Origin: Roseomonas indoligenes
GTDB taxonomy: Bacteria; Pseudomonadota; Alphaproteobacteria; Acetobacterales; Acetobacteraceae
Length of the DNA stretch: 64,000 bases
NCBI RefSeq assembly: GCF_017813365.1
Contig: NZ_JAGIZA010000014.1
Span: forward strand, 1 to 64,000
Direction of reading: 5' to 3'
This document shows positions 34,266 to 44,787 of the stretch, piece after piece (the stretch's first letter is position 1; every line of letters starts with the position of its first letter). A model generated the notes under the pieces. The model was not told the DNA's origin. It saw nothing but the letters and a program-made list of their open reading frames with translations, and ran no database searches. The translations under genes and the position numbers were made by a program.

Positions 34266-35318
34266 ATGACCCACCCGCTTCGCATCGGGATCTGGGCACT
34301 GGTGCACGGCAACCGCGCCGCGCTGAACGACCCGGAGGAGCCCTACGACGCCTCCTGGCGGCGCAACCGCGGGCTGGTGCTGGAGGCGGAGTCGCTGGGC
34401 TACGACTGCGTGCTGGTGGCCCAGCACACGATGAACCCGCACCGCACGGACCTCGGCCAGCTGGAGGCCTGGACCGCCTCCGCCGCGCTGGCGGCGGAGA
34501 CGAGCCGGATCGAGATCATCGCGGCCATCAAGCCCATGCTCTACCACCCCGTCGTGCTCGCGAAGATGGCGCTGCAGATCGAGGAGATCAGCGGCGGGCG
34601 CTTCGCCATCAACCTCGTGAATGCCTGGAACCGCAAGGAGATCGAGGATGCCGGCCTCGTCTTCCGCGAGCACGACGAGCGCTACGCATACGGCGCCGAG
34701 TGGCTGGAGGTGGTGGAGCGCCTCATGCGCGGCGAGGAGGTGCAGCACCAGGGCCGCTACTTCCAGGTGAAGGACTACGTCCTGCGGCCCGCCGCGCGGG
34801 GGCGGGCGCGGCCGCGCATCTATGTCGGCGGCGAATCCCCGCCGGCGCGGGACCTGGTCGCGGCCCGGGCCGATGTCTGGTTCATCAACGGCCAGCCGCT
34901 AGAGGACGTGCAGGCGCTGATCGCCGATGTCCGCGCCCGCCCGCGGCAGGGGGAGCCGGTGCGCTTCGGCCTCTCCACCTTCGTCATCGCGCGGGAGACG
35001 GAGGAGGAGGCGCAGGCGGAGTACCGGCGCCTGCTGGACCTCGCCGCGCAGGACGCGGAGATCAAGGCCTACGTGAAGGCCAACACCGATCCCGCCGTGG
35101 CGATGCGCAAGACCCAGGCGAAGTTCCAGAGCGTGGGCACCAATGGCGGCACCGCCGCCGGCACGGTGGGCAGCTACGATCAGGTGGCCGCGCGCCTCGC
35201 GGCCTTCCACGCGGCGGGGATCGACACGCTCCTCACCCAGTTCCAGCCTTTCGAGCGGGAGATGCGGCGCTTCGCGGAGAACGTCATGCCGCGCCTCGCC
35301 CATCTGCGCGCCGCCTGA
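34266..35318 (+). CDS. LLM-class flavin-dependent monooxygenase
   Basis: 350 residues. Luciferase-like TIM barrel: AESLGYDCVLVAQHT, MLYHPVVLAKMALQIEEISGGRFAINLVNAWN and RPRIYVGGESPPARDLVAARAD. The pattern is close to SsuD-type alkanesulfonate monooxygenases and related FMNH2-dependent enzymes such as nitrilotriacetate and dibenzothiophene-sulfone monooxygenases. A partner flavin reductase is not encoded nearby. Its place between TctC genes suggests it starts oxidation of the imported substrate. Confidence 0.88.
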   Translation: MTHPLRIGIWALVHGNRAALNDPEEPYDASWRRNRGLVLEAESLGYDCVLVAQHTMNPHRTDLGQLEAWTASAALAAETSRIEIIAAIKPMLYHPVVLAKMALQIEEISGGRFAINLVNAWNRKEIEDAGLVFREHDERYAYGAEWLEVVERLMRGEEVQHQGRYFQVKDYVLRPAARGRARPRIYVGGESPPARDLVAARADVWFINGQPLEDVQALIADVRARPRQGEPVRFGLSTFVIARETEEEAQAEYRRLLDLAAQDAEIKAYVKANTDPAVAMRKTQAKFQSVGTNGGTAAGTVGSYDQVAARLAAFHAAGIDTLLTQFQPFEREMRRFAENVMPRLAHLRAA

Positions 35319-35329
35319 GGGAGACGCCG

Positions 35330-36304
35330 ATGCGCCCCCGCCGCCCCCTGCTTGCCGCCGCCCTGGCAACCCCGTTCCTGCCGGGGGCCGCGCTGGCGCA
35401 GGCGGAGTGGCCGAGCCGGCCGATCCGCCTGATCGTGCCTTTTCCGCCCGGCGGCGCCTCGGACCTGCTCGGGCGGCTGATGGCGGAGGGGCTGACCGCG
35501 CAGCTGCGCCAGCCGGTGGTGGTGGAGAACCGCGGCGGCGCGGGCGGGCTGACGGCGGCCGAGTACGCCTCCAAGCAGCCCGGGGACGGCTACACCCTCC
35601 TGCTCGGCACGCAGCCGACCCAGGTGTTCAACAAGTACCTCTACGCGCACCTGCCCTACGACCCCGACCGCGACTTCACGCCGGTCAGTACGGTGGCCGC
35701 GGTGGCCTACGTGCTGGTGGTGAACCCGAACGTGCCCGCGAAGGACCTGCCGGAGCTGATCGCCTATGCCCGGGCCAATCCCGGCCGGCTGAACTACGGC
35801 TCCTCCGGCACGGGCGGCGGCATGCACCTGGCCACCCACCTCTTCGCCGAGCGCGCCGGGGGCAACATGGTGCACGTGCCCTATCGCGGCGCCGCCCCGG
35901 CCGTGACGGCCCTCGTGCAGGGCGAGGTGCAGCTGATGGTGGACCTGGTCCCGAACAGCCTGCCGCTGATCCGCTCCGGCGCGCTGAAGGCCTTCGCCGT
36001 CGGCCTGCCGGAGCCCTCGCCGCTGCTGCCCGGCGTGCCCACCTTCCGGGGGTTCGGGATCACGGATTTCGACGTGCCCTCCTGGTTCGTGCTCGTCGCC
36101 TCGGGACAGGTGCCGCCGGCGGTGGAGGAGCGGCTGCGCGCGGCGGCCGAGGCCACCGTGGCCGACCCGGGCTTCGCCACCCGGCTGGAGGCCGTCTCGG
36201 CGCGCCCGCTGCCGATCTCCGGCCCCGCGCTCCGGGCCTTCCTGGCCGAGCAGAGCGCGCGGTGGGAGCCCATCATCCGGAGCGCGAACGTGCGGCTCGA
36301 CTGA
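35330..36304 (+). CDS. Bug/TctC-family solute-binding protein
   Basis: 324 residues from ATG 35330, with GGGAGA upstream. Leader RRPLLAAALATPFLPGAALA, then RPIRLIVPFPPGGASDLLGR, VVENRGGAGGLTAAEY, GDGYTLLLGTQPTQ, and MVHVPYRGAAPAVT. Last gene of the operon; the convergent flavoprotein gene ends 155 bp further on. Three distinct TctC proteins in one operon is unusual and suggests ligand diversification. Confidence 0.9.
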   Translation: MRPRRPLLAAALATPFLPGAALAQAEWPSRPIRLIVPFPPGGASDLLGRLMAEGLTAQLRQPVVVENRGGAGGLTAAEYASKQPGDGYTLLLGTQPTQVFNKYLYAHLPYDPDRDFTPVSTVAAVAYVLVVNPNVPAKDLPELIAYARANPGRLNYGSSGTGGGMHLATHLFAERAGGNMVHVPYRGAAPAVTALVQGEVQLMVDLVPNSLPLIRSGALKAFAVGLPEPSPLLPGVPTFRGFGITDFDVPSWFVLVASGQVPPAVEERLRAAAEATVADPGFATRLEAVSARPLPISGPALRAFLAEQSARWEPIIRSANVRLD

Positions 36305-36459
36305 CGGGGCTGGGCGGGATGACTGGGCCCTCCTCTGCACGGCGGACTTCATGGCCGAGCCCGGCACCCTCATGCAGCCGATCGAGGCGGATACCCTCCG
36401 TCACTCAACCGACATCACGATGCGCAGGATGCTCCGGACGAGCATCGCGCCCGTACTCC

Positions 36460-37842
36460 TCACGTGGCTGGTCGCAGGTCGAGCAGCAAGGTCGGGATCA
36501 GTTCCGAAACCGTGGGGTGGATGGGCACCGCCCAGCGCAGCGCGTCGAGGGGCTGATCGGCGTTCATCATGTCGAGGATGCCGTGGATCGCCTCGTCCCC
36601 GCCGGTGCCCAGGATGGCCGCCCCCAGAATGCGCCGCGTGTCCGCGTCGGCAAGGACCTTCATGAAGCCTTGCGTCTCGGCCTTCTCGACGGCACGGCCG
36701 ACGCGGGTCATGGCGCGCTTCGCGTGAAGCAGCCGGCGACCGCTCCGCGCCGCCTCTGCTTCCGTCATCCCGATCCGCCCGAGCGGCGGATCGATATAGA
36801 GCGCGTAGCCGGTCAGCCTTTGGGTGACACGGCGGTCCTCTCCGTCGAGCAGGTTGGCGGCGACGATCTCGAAATCGTTGTAGGCCGTGTGGGTAAAGGC
36901 CCCTCGCCCGTTGCAGTCGCCGAGCGCATAGACACCCGGCACACTCGTCTGCAGGCGGTCGTCGACCGTGATGTAGCCGCGCGCATCGACATCGATGCCG
37001 GCCGCATCGAGCCCCAGATCGTCCGTGTTGGGCCGCCGTCCGACGGCCATGAGCACATGACTGCCGATGACCGGCGCGCTGTTCCCATCGCAATGCACCG
37101 ACACGGAGATCTCGTCGCCGTTTCGGGCGAAGCCGATGCAGTCCGCCCCAGTGCGGACGGCGATGCCTTCGCGTTCCAGGATCGTCCGGACCTCCGCCGA
37201 GACATCCGGATCCTCGCGCGCGATCAGCCGATCCGACCGCTCGACGATCGTGACCTCCGCGCCGAACCGGCGGTACATCTGGGCGAATTCGAGGCCGATG
37301 TAGCTGCCGCCGACGACGACGAGGTGGCGCGGCAGGACCTCCAGGGCAACCATGTCGGTGTTGGTGAGCACCGTCACGTCGCCCAAGCCCGGCATGTCCG
37401 GGACAACGGCGCGGCCGCCAACATTGATGAAGATGCGCGGCGCGGTCAGTTGCTCGCCGGCAACCTCCACCGTGTTCGGCCCGGCAAAGCGGGCATGGCC
37501 GCGGATGAGCTCGGCGTTGGTCATACCGGCGAGCCAGGTCTCGTTGCCCGCCCGCGAGTCCAGGATCACCTTCCGGGCCCGTGCCGCCACGGCCGGCATG
37601 TCGATCTGGATCGGCCCGTCGACGGCGAACCCGTAGTCTCCGCCGCGCCGCGCCGTGTGGACGGCATAAGCGCTGGCGACCAGCGTCTTGGTCGGCTTGC
37701 ATCCGGTGTTGACGCAGGTGCCACCGACCAGATGGCGCTCGATGATCGCCACCCTCATGCCGGCATCGTTCAGCCTCCCGGCGAGCGACGGGCCCGCTTG
37801 GCCGGCGCCGATGATGATCGCGTCGAAGGCGCGCGCGCTCAT
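36460..37842 (-). CDS. Class I pyridine nucleotide-disulfide oxidoreductase (mercuric reductase-like)
   Basis: 460 residues from ATG 37842 (MSARAFDAIIIGAGQAG); an ATG at 37914 would add 24 residues. Redox pair Cys43/Cys48 in GGTCVNTGCKPTKT, NAD(P) motif VVVGGSYIGLEF, FAD motif YALGDCNGRG, and His442/Glu447 in HPTVSE. It lacks an N-terminal heavy-metal domain and the C-terminal Cys pair of MerA, and no mer genes are near, so it is a soluble reductase of unknown disulfide. It lies downstream of a DUF308-like membrane protein gene on the same strand. Confidence 0.85.
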   Translation of the reverse strand: MSARAFDAIIIGAGQAGPSLAGRLNDAGMRVAIIERHLVGGTCVNTGCKPTKTLVASAYAVHTARRGGDYGFAVDGPIQIDMPAVAARARKVILDSRAGNETWLAGMTNAELIRGHARFAGPNTVEVAGEQLTAPRIFINVGGRAVVPDMPGLGDVTVLTNTDMVALEVLPRHLVVVGGSYIGLEFAQMYRRFGAEVTIVERSDRLIAREDPDVSAEVRTILEREGIAVRTGADCIGFARNGDEISVSVHCDGNSAPVIGSHVLMAVGRRPNTDDLGLDAAGIDVDARGYITVDDRLQTSVPGVYALGDCNGRGAFTHTAYNDFEIVAANLLDGEDRRVTQRLTGYALYIDPPLGRIGMTEAEAARSGRRLLHAKRAMTRVGRAVEKAETQGFMKVLADADTRRILGAAILGTGGDEAIHGILDMMNADQPLDALRWAVPIHPTVSELIPTLLLDLRPAT

Positions 37843-38046
37843 CGGCGGGTGCCCGATGCGGCGGACGGGGTGGTGCAGCAAGGCATCATGTTGGGGTCCA
37901 ATCCGTTCAGGCATGCGGCCGGAGGTCGTCCGGGTCCGGAAGGATGCGCTGCCGCCCGGGGATCGAGCGGCAGCACGGTTGTGGCGGCCTGGGGGGCTTG
38001 GCGCAGCGGGCCGGGCGTGCTGCCCGGAGCCTACTGGTCCCTCCCG

Positions 38047-38634
38047 TCACCCGGCGGCGCGAAGCCCGCCCCGACGGGCGTCGCCCACCGTCAGCCAGAG
38101 TGCCGATACGAGGAAGTAGAAGGCGCCGAAGGCCGCGTAGGGGGCCACCGTGGCGATGCCCACCGGTTCCGGGCCACCGGCCATCCGAACGAAGAACAAC
38201 CCGGCCAGGGCGGACTGGGCGCCGCTGAGGATCATCGCCCATTGAGCGCCATAGGACCTCCACCGGCGGACGGCGGTGGCGAGCTGCAGCAATCCGGCGA
38301 AGCCGGCCCAGATGCCGAACACCACGATGACGCTGTTCATGCTGACGCCGAGCGCGACGGCCACGGCAGCGGCCGTGATGGTGCTGACGATGACGTTCAG
38401 CAGCTGCGTCCTGTTGCTGCCGAGACCACCATTACGCTGGGCATCGATCAGGTTGGCGACGGCGTCCCATGCCGGATAGCCGACCAGCAGGATAGCCGCC
38501 AGCTGCGGCGCGCTCCTCGCGACGCTGAAGGCTGCCGCCACCCAGGCCGCCGAGAAGGCGAAGCGGGCGAAGTAGTAGCGCTTGAGCCACCCCGAGGCAG
38601 GCGGCGCGGGATGGTCGATGATCTGAGTGGGCAT
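38047..38634 (-). CDS. DUF308/HdeD-like small membrane protein
   Basis: 195 residues, strongly hydrophobic with about six predicted membrane segments (for example FARFAFSAAWVAAAFSVA, LLNVIVSTITAAAVAVAL, VAPYAAFGAFYFLVSALW). The arrangement is similar to HdeD/DUF308 proteins, which are linked to stress or pH response; function unknown. It probably forms a transcription unit with the flavoprotein gene 204 bp downstream. Its promoter carries the palindrome 38658-38677, closely matching the operator of the TetR gene at 42612. Confidence 0.65.
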   Translation of the reverse strand: MPTQIIDHPAPPASGWLKRYYFARFAFSAAWVAAAFSVARSAPQLAAILLVGYPAWDAVANLIDAQRNGGLGSNRTQLLNVIVSTITAAAVAVALGVSMNSVIVVFGIWAGFAGLLQLATAVRRWRSYGAQWAMILSGAQSALAGLFFVRMAGGPEPVGIATVAPYAAFGAFYFLVSALWLTVGDARRGGLRAAG

Positions 38635-38657
38635 TTCGAGCCTCCAATCCGAGTACC

Positions 38658-38677
38658 AACCTACTAGAAGGTAGATA
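38658..38677. promoter_or_regulatory. TetR-type operator, copy 1
   Basis: AACCTACTAGAAGGTAGATA, 24 bp upstream of the DUF308-like gene. It agrees at 17 of 20 positions with the operator at 42590-42609 and has the same AGAA centre between inverted CCTAC-type arms. Confidence 0.75.
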
Positions 38678-39104
38678 TACGGGTGTCAACGCTCTCTCGC
38701 CGATGTCCGTTTCGATCCTGCCGGCGCCCGCTCTCCAGACACGGGGACCCGCCCGGCAGGCCCGGGATACGGGCGCCCGGCCCTTGAGGTCCTCGAAGGC
38801 GAGAGGCGTGCACCAACGACCCCCAAAGCAAAACGACGAAAGAAACATCCCCGCAGGAGGTGCTGCTGGACCGAGACTAGCTGCAGCGATGGGCCGGGCG
38901 GGACGGGCACTACGACGAGATCTTCGCCGCGATGAACCCGCGCCGAGCCTGTCGCCTCACAAGAGCCCGGATAGGGCCGGGTCGGGGCAGGTTGGGAAAG
39001 GAAGGACGAGCTCGCGGGCATTCGCTCCGTGTGCCCTGGAGACCGGCACGGAATTCCAGGCAGATCGCGGCGTTAAGAATTTGGGGGAGCGCTACGCAGC
39101 GCGC
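38678..39104. other. 427-bp stretch without a clear gene
   Basis: No frame here has recognisable motifs. It lies between the DUF308-like promoter and the convergent-side end of egtD; a short string (HYDEIFAAMNPRRACRL) near 38917-38955 looks protein-like but is isolated. Confidence 0.4.
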
Positions 39105-40060
39105 TCACCCCTCCAGCAGCCAGACCGAGAAGAGCCCCTCCGCATCGGTCCACATCGCCTCGGCCCGCCAGCCGGCCGCCCGGACCAGCTCCCGCAGGCG
39201 CTCGGGGCGGTACTTGTGGCTGCTCTCGGTGTGGATGCTCTCGCCCCCGGCGAAGCGGAACACGCGGCCGGCGAGGCGGACGGACTGCGCCGTTTGCGAG
39301 ACGAGGTGCATCTCGATCCGCTCCTCCGCGGCGTTCCACCGGGCCTCGTGCCGGAAGGCGCCGAGGTCGAAATCGGCGCCGGCCTCGCGGTTCAGCCGAG
39401 ACAGCAGGTTCAGGTCGAAGGCGGCCGTCACCCCCGCGGCGTCGTCATAGGCCGCCTGCAGCACCGGGATGCTCTTCACCAGGTCCGCGCCCAGCAGCAT
39501 GCGCCCGCCCGGACGCAGCGTGGCGCGGGCGCGGCGCAGGAAGGCCACCGCCTCCTCCGCCTCGAAGTTGCCGATCGTCGAGCCCGGGAAGAAGCCGAGA
39601 TGCGTCGCGCTGCCCTCCGCCCGCCCGGCGAGATCAAAGGGCCGGGTGAAATCCGCGACCACGGGCCGGACAGGAAGCCCGGGGCAGGCCGCCCGCACCC
39701 GCGCCGCCGCCGCCTCCAGCCATTCCGGCGCGATGTCCACGGGCAGGTAGGCCGCGGGGGCCCGGAGCGCCCGCAGCAGCTGCACGGCCTTGGCGCCGTC
39801 GCCCGGCCCGAACTCGACCACGGCCGCGCCCGGGCCGACCGCCCGGGCGATGTCGGGCCCGGACTCCTCCAGGATCCGCATCTCCGTGCGGGTCGGGTAG
39901 TACTCCGGCAGGCGGGTGATCGCCTCGAAGAGGCGCGCGCCCTCCGCGTCGTAGAGCCACTTGCAGGGCAGCGTCTTGCGGGGTGCCGAGAGGCCCGCGA
40001 CGGCGTCGGCGACCAGGGCGGCCCGCTGCAGCTCGGCGGGATCGCGGGAGATGGCGCCGC

Positions 40061-40064
<4 letters not shown>
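39105..40064 (-). CDS. egtD: L-histidine N-alpha-methyltransferase EgtD
   Basis: 319 residues from GTG 40064, overlapping the egtB stop by 4 nt. EgtD trimethylates histidine to hercynine, the first step of ergothioneine synthesis. Family features: LSAPRKTLPCKWLYDAEGAR, ITRLPEYYPTRTEMRIL, the SAM motif VVEFGPGDGAKAVQLLRAL, YLPVDIAPEWLEAA, and FFPGSTIGNFEAEEA. Length fits the normal 320 residues. The pair egtB-egtD is sufficient for the core of the pathway; egtC and egtE are not seen. Confidence 0.95.
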
Positions 40065-41278
<1,214 letters not shown>

Positions 41279-41562
41279 GCGTCTCTCACCCTCTGCGCGC
41301 CGCGCCGATGCCCCAGGAAGATAGGTGCGCCAATCCGCGGTCACAGCCACCAGGCGCGCCTGTCACCCATGTCCGATCAGCCGCCGTACCAACAGGCCGA
41401 GCACCGATCTAATCGGCCGTGCGGTGCCGCCTTCCCGCACCACCCGGCGCGCAACGGGTCCTGCGGGCCGACACCGGCGCTAGGGCGCTTCGGCCGCCGG
41501 CGGGTCCGGATGGCGGGCCGCCGCGCAGGCGCACCAGACCGGCGGCGGCCATGCGGCCGCCC

Positions 41563-42333
41563 TCAACGGGCAGCCGCATCCAGGATCAGCCCGGCGATCT
41601 CCTGAGGATGAGAGATCAGGGCCAGATGGCTCGCCCGGACCTCGACCGTGCGGGCCGCCATGCGGGCTGCCATGTAGCGCTGCAGGTCCGGGTTAATGGT
41701 CCGGTCCTCCGTGGAGACGGCGTAGAAGCTGGGCCTGGATCGCCACGCGGCCTGGTTGGGACGCCCGCTCAGGAGTGCTCTCCGGAAGGGCTGCTGCACC
41801 GCGTAGAGCGCTCGGGCCCGTTCCGCCGGCAGGTCGCCGGCGAAGTCCCGCAGGAAGGCTTCTTCGGTGAGCCGGCCCTCGTCCCCGTCATAGACGATTC
41901 CCGCCGATGCGGGCGGGGCAGGGAAGCGGGAGGCCAGGGCCGCATAGTCCTCGCCAGCATCCGCCGCCCGGGCCGCCACGTAGACGAGCGCCGAGACCTT
42001 CGGGTGCGTGCCGGCCTCCGTCACGATGGTGCCGCCGAACGAGTGTCCGGCCAGCACCGTCGGTCCGTCCTGCCGGTCCAGGACCTTGCGGCAGGCCGCG
42101 ACGGCTTCCTCCAGCGTCGTCAGAGGGTTCTGGACGGAGGTCACCTCGAGGCCCCTTGCCTGAAGGAGCGGATTGACCTCCGACCAACTCGACCCATCGG
42201 CAAACAGGCCGTGGACGAGAACGACGTTCTTCGCCGGCTGCGACGAAGCCATTCCCTGAGCTCTCGTCTCCCTCGGGAGAACCGTTGCTGTGACGCCTGC
42301 CGAGAGAAAGCGGGCAAGGGACCTTCTGTTCAT
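41563..42333 (-). CDS. Exported alpha/beta hydrolase
   Basis: 256 residues from ATG 42333 (an ATG at 42351 adds six residues). A twin-arginine-like leader (NRRSLARFLSAGVTATVLPR) directs export. VVLVHGLFADGSSWSEV is the oxyanion strand, AGHSFGG the Ser nucleophile elbow, and ASHLALISHPQEIA supplies the catalytic His. The closest general type is salicylate-esterase/pyrethroid hydrolase-like enzymes. A 3' fragment of a paralogue is at 10489-10600. It is divergent from the TetR gene at 42612. Confidence 0.85.
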   Translation of the reverse strand: MNRRSLARFLSAGVTATVLPRETRAQGMASSQPAKNVVLVHGLFADGSSWSEVNPLLQARGLEVTSVQNPLTTLEEAVAACRKVLDRQDGPTVLAGHSFGGTIVTEAGTHPKVSALVYVAARAADAGEDYAALASRFPAPPASAGIVYDGDEGRLTEEAFLRDFAGDLPAERARALYAVQQPFRRALLSGRPNQAAWRSRPSFYAVSTEDRTINPDLQRYMAARMAARTVEVRASHLALISHPQEIAGLILDAAAR

Positions 42334-42589
42334 CACGACGCCATTCTCCAAAATGGGGGTTCTTCGAGCCGAGCAGTCAGGTCACGGCGCTAGGCCCGTC
42401 GGGATGGTTGCGGGCGTATCTCAGGGCGCGTCGGCGGTCCGCAGGACGGCGCTCCGCGCTGATTTGTCTCCTGCGCTTAGGGCATCACCCGTTGAATTTC
42501 GACGCGGTGAGGAGTGGAAACGAGCTGGACCGAGCTTCCTGGCCGAGGCCGCGATCCGAACTTGCAACCGGGCCGACTCCGCCTATAAG

Positions 42590-42609
42590 TACCTACCAGA
42601 AGGTAGGTA
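42590..42609. promoter_or_regulatory. TetR-type operator, copy 2
   Basis: TACCTACCAGAAGGTAGGTA: perfect 8-bp arms around AGAA. It overlaps the ribosome-binding region of the TetR gene (GTG 42612), so binding would block its own expression, and it also faces the divergent hydrolase gene. Confidence 0.85.
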
Positions 42610-42611
42610 AA

Positions 42612-43193
42612 GTGGGTGTGATCGTGAGTGAGACGGCGGGCAAGCTGGTCGGCGGTGCCGCCCAGCTGATCATGCGGGGCGGATACAACGGGTTCAGCTA
42701 TGCCGACCTCGCGGAGCGCTTCGCTATCCGCAAGGCCAGCATCCACCATCACTTCCCCTCGAAGGTCGATCTCGTGGTCGCCGTGGTGGAGCGGGGACGC
42801 ACGGTCATCCAGGGGCAGATCGCCGCGCTCGAGGCCGGCTCGCCCGTGGCGATGGACCAGTTGCTCATGTACACGGACTATTGGAAGAGGTGCATCAAGG
42901 ACCAGACCGCGCCCTTCTGCCTGGCGGCCGTCCTGGCCGCAGAGCTTCCCAGCCTGCCATCCGAGGTCGCGCTCGCCGTCCGCGGGCATTTTACCGACCT
43001 CGCGAGATGGCTGGAGCGGGTTCTGTCGCTCGGCGTGAAGCAGGGTACGATGCAGCTCGAAGCATCCCCCGCGCTCGAGGCGGAGGCCTTCATGGCCGCG
43101 GTCTACGGGGCAATGCTCGCCGCGCGCGCCTTTGACGATCCCGGGCGGTTCGACACCATTGTCGAGAGCTCTATCCAGCGCATCCGCGCCTGA
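42612..43193 (+). CDS. TetR-family transcriptional regulator
   Basis: 193 residues from GTG 42612, chosen because the operator ends 2 nt upstream and the family homology starts here. HTH: GGYNGFSYADLAERFAIRKA and SIHHHFPSKVDLV. Ligand domain contains DQTAPFCLAAVLAAELPSLP, typical of the YxaF/LmrA-like C-terminal domain (TetR_C_6/AcrR-like). Operator copies at 42590 and 38658 suggest it controls itself, the DUF308-like/flavoprotein unit and possibly the divergent hydrolase. The racemase gene follows 30 bp downstream. Confidence 0.9.
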   Translation: MGVIVSETAGKLVGGAAQLIMRGGYNGFSYADLAERFAIRKASIHHHFPSKVDLVVAVVERGRTVIQGQIAALEAGSPVAMDQLLMYTDYWKRCIKDQTAPFCLAAVLAAELPSLPSEVALAVRGHFTDLARWLERVLSLGVKQGTMQLEASPALEAEAFMAAVYGAMLAARAFDDPGRFDTIVESSIQRIRA

Positions 43194-43223
43194 GACCCTG
43201 CCGGCCACCGTAAGGAGAACACC

Positions 43224-43925
43224 ATGCCGCAGAAGGTCATCGGCCTCATCGGCGGGATGAGCTGGGAAAGCTCGGCCGAGTACTACCGGATCATCAACCA
43301 GGCCGTGCGTGCCCGGCTCGGCGGCCTTCACTCGGCCCGATGCCTGATGTGGTCCTTCGATTTCGGAGAGATCGAGGCGCTGCAGCACGCCGGCCGGTGG
43401 GATGACGCGACCACCGAGATGATCGACGCCGCCTCGCGCCTGGAGCGGGGCGGGGCGGATTTTGTGGTGATTTGCACAAACACGATGCACCGCATGGCGG
43501 AGGAGGTCGAGGCGGCCATTGGCGTGCCGCTGCTGCACATCGCCGACCCGACGGCGGAGCGCATCCGGTCGGCCGGGCTGCGGCGGGTGGGGCTGATCGG
43601 CACGGCCTTCACCATGGAACAAGAGTTCTACAAGGGACGGCTCGCCGACCGGCATGGGCTGCAGGTGCTGGTGCCCAGTGACGAGGATCGCGCCCTCGTG
43701 CACCGGGTGATTTACGAGGAACTGGTCCAGGGGCGCGTCGAGGCTGCCTCGCGGCAGGCCTATCGTGAGGTGATCGCGCGCTTGGTGGAGCGCGGCGCCG
43801 AGGCGGTGATCCTGGGCTGCACGGAGATCATGCTGCTGGTGCAGCCGGAGGACAGCAGCGTTCCCCTTTTCGACACCACGACCATTCATGCCGAAGCCGC
43901 TGTGGCCTCGGCCCTGTCGGGCTAA
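43224..43925 (+). CDS. Aspartate/glutamate racemase-family protein, copy 1
   Basis: 233 residues with AAGGAG upstream. GLIGGMSWESSAEYYR opens the fold; Cys84 in VICTNTMHRM and Cys199 in LGCTEIMLLV are the two catalytic cysteines of cofactor-independent racemases. YgeA/RacX-like enzymes racemise diverse amino acids. It is co-directional with the TetR gene 30 bp upstream. A near-identical paralogue is at 51678 (about 31 differences in 233 residues by my count), also placed directly after a regulator. Confidence 0.93.
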   Translation: MPQKVIGLIGGMSWESSAEYYRIINQAVRARLGGLHSARCLMWSFDFGEIEALQHAGRWDDATTEMIDAASRLERGGADFVVICTNTMHRMAEEVEAAIGVPLLHIADPTAERIRSAGLRRVGLIGTAFTMEQEFYKGRLADRHGLQVLVPSDEDRALVHRVIYEELVQGRVEAASRQAYREVIARLVERGAEAVILGCTEIMLLVQPEDSSVPLFDTTTIHAEAAVASALSG

Positions 43926-44040
43926 AGGGGTTGTTCGGGATGCTGGTAGCGCAGTGGCTTCACCGCGTCGCACGCACCTCGCGCTCCCGCATGGCGATGT
44001 CATGTCTGGACAACTATGAATTGGCCGGCGTTGTTCACCA

Positions 44041-44787
44041 TTAGGATCCGCTGAACCAGTTGTAGCCCTGATCCTCCCAGTAGCCGCCGGGATTGTCGTT
44101 GGTCACGGTGATGGCCGCGATGTGCTTGGGGTTCTTAAAGCCGAGCTTCGTGGGGACGCGCAGCTTCAGGGGGAACCCGTTGGCCACCGGCAGGGGCGAT
44201 CCGGCGAAGTCCAGCGCCAGGATGGTCTGCGGATGCAGCGCCGTCGCCATGTCCAGGCTGCTGGTGTAGCGGTCGGCGCACTTGAACCCGACATAGCGCG
44301 CCCTGGTGTCCGCGCCGATCCGTTCCAGAAAGTGGCGGAACGGCACGCCGCCCCACTGGCCGATGGCGCTCCACCCCTCGATGCAGATATGGCGCGTGAT
44401 CTGGCTCACCTGCGGCAGCGCGCGCAGCCGTGCGAGCGGCCAGGGCGAGCGGTCCTGCACCAGCCCCGAGACCTCCAGTGCGTAGTCGCCCGCATCGACC
44501 TCGGGGGCATCGTCCAGCGGGTAGAAGGCGTTGAAGGGGAACGGATTGGTGATGTCGGACTCAGTGTATTCCGGCGCCAAGCGGTGGGGGTTGAACAGCG
44601 CCGCCTGCACCTTGTCGTTCCAGCGCGACATGGCCCAGAGCACCTTGTCCACCACGTCCCCGTCCTGCAGGTTGCAGCCGGTGAGCATGGTCAGCGATCC
44701 GACCGACAGGCCGCCGCGCAGCAGCATCCGGCGGTCCAGCCGGCGCAGGGCGGGGCCGTGGTCACGAAGGTCGGGACGGTTCTTCAT
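44041..44787 (-). CDS. Periplasmic molybdopterin oxidoreductase (sulfite oxidase fold)
   Basis: 248 residues from ATG 44787, overlapping the cytochrome b stop by 4 nt. Twin-arginine leader (RRLDRRMLLRGGLSVG) ending in LTGC, so it may be an exported, lipid-anchored protein (Cys38). Cys135 in TRHICIEGWSAIGQWGG is the molybdenum ligand; GFKCADRYTSSLDMATAL and PLKLRVPTKLGFKNPKHI follow the MsrP/SorA-type fold. A C-terminal dimerisation domain is missing, as in MsrP. With the membrane cytochrome b encoded just upstream, it probably exchanges electrons with the quinone pool. Confidence 0.9.
   Translation of the reverse strand: MKNRPDLRDHGPALRRLDRRMLLRGGLSVGSLTMLTGCNLQDGDVVDKVLWAMSRWNDKVQAALFNPHRLAPEYTESDITNPFPFNAFYPLDDAPEVDAGDYALEVSGLVQDRSPWPLARLRALPQVSQITRHICIEGWSAIGQWGGVPFRHFLERIGADTRARYVGFKCADRYTSSLDMATALHPQTILALDFAGSPLPVANGFPLKLRVPTKLGFKNPKHIAAITVTNDNPGGYWEDQGYNWFSGS

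Noticed and set aside
36460-37842. Mercuric reductase identity for the flavoprotein
   Set aside because: No N-terminal metal-binding domain, no C-terminal vicinal cysteines and no mer genes nearby; only the general class I reductase fold is supported.
35143-38667. A very long plus-strand open frame (over 1100 codons) spanning several genes
   Set aside because: It runs opposite or out of frame to the TctC gene at 35330 and the flavoprotein at 36460, is dominated by Arg/Gly/Ala/Pro and has no domain. Such frames are a by-product of GC-rich codon use.
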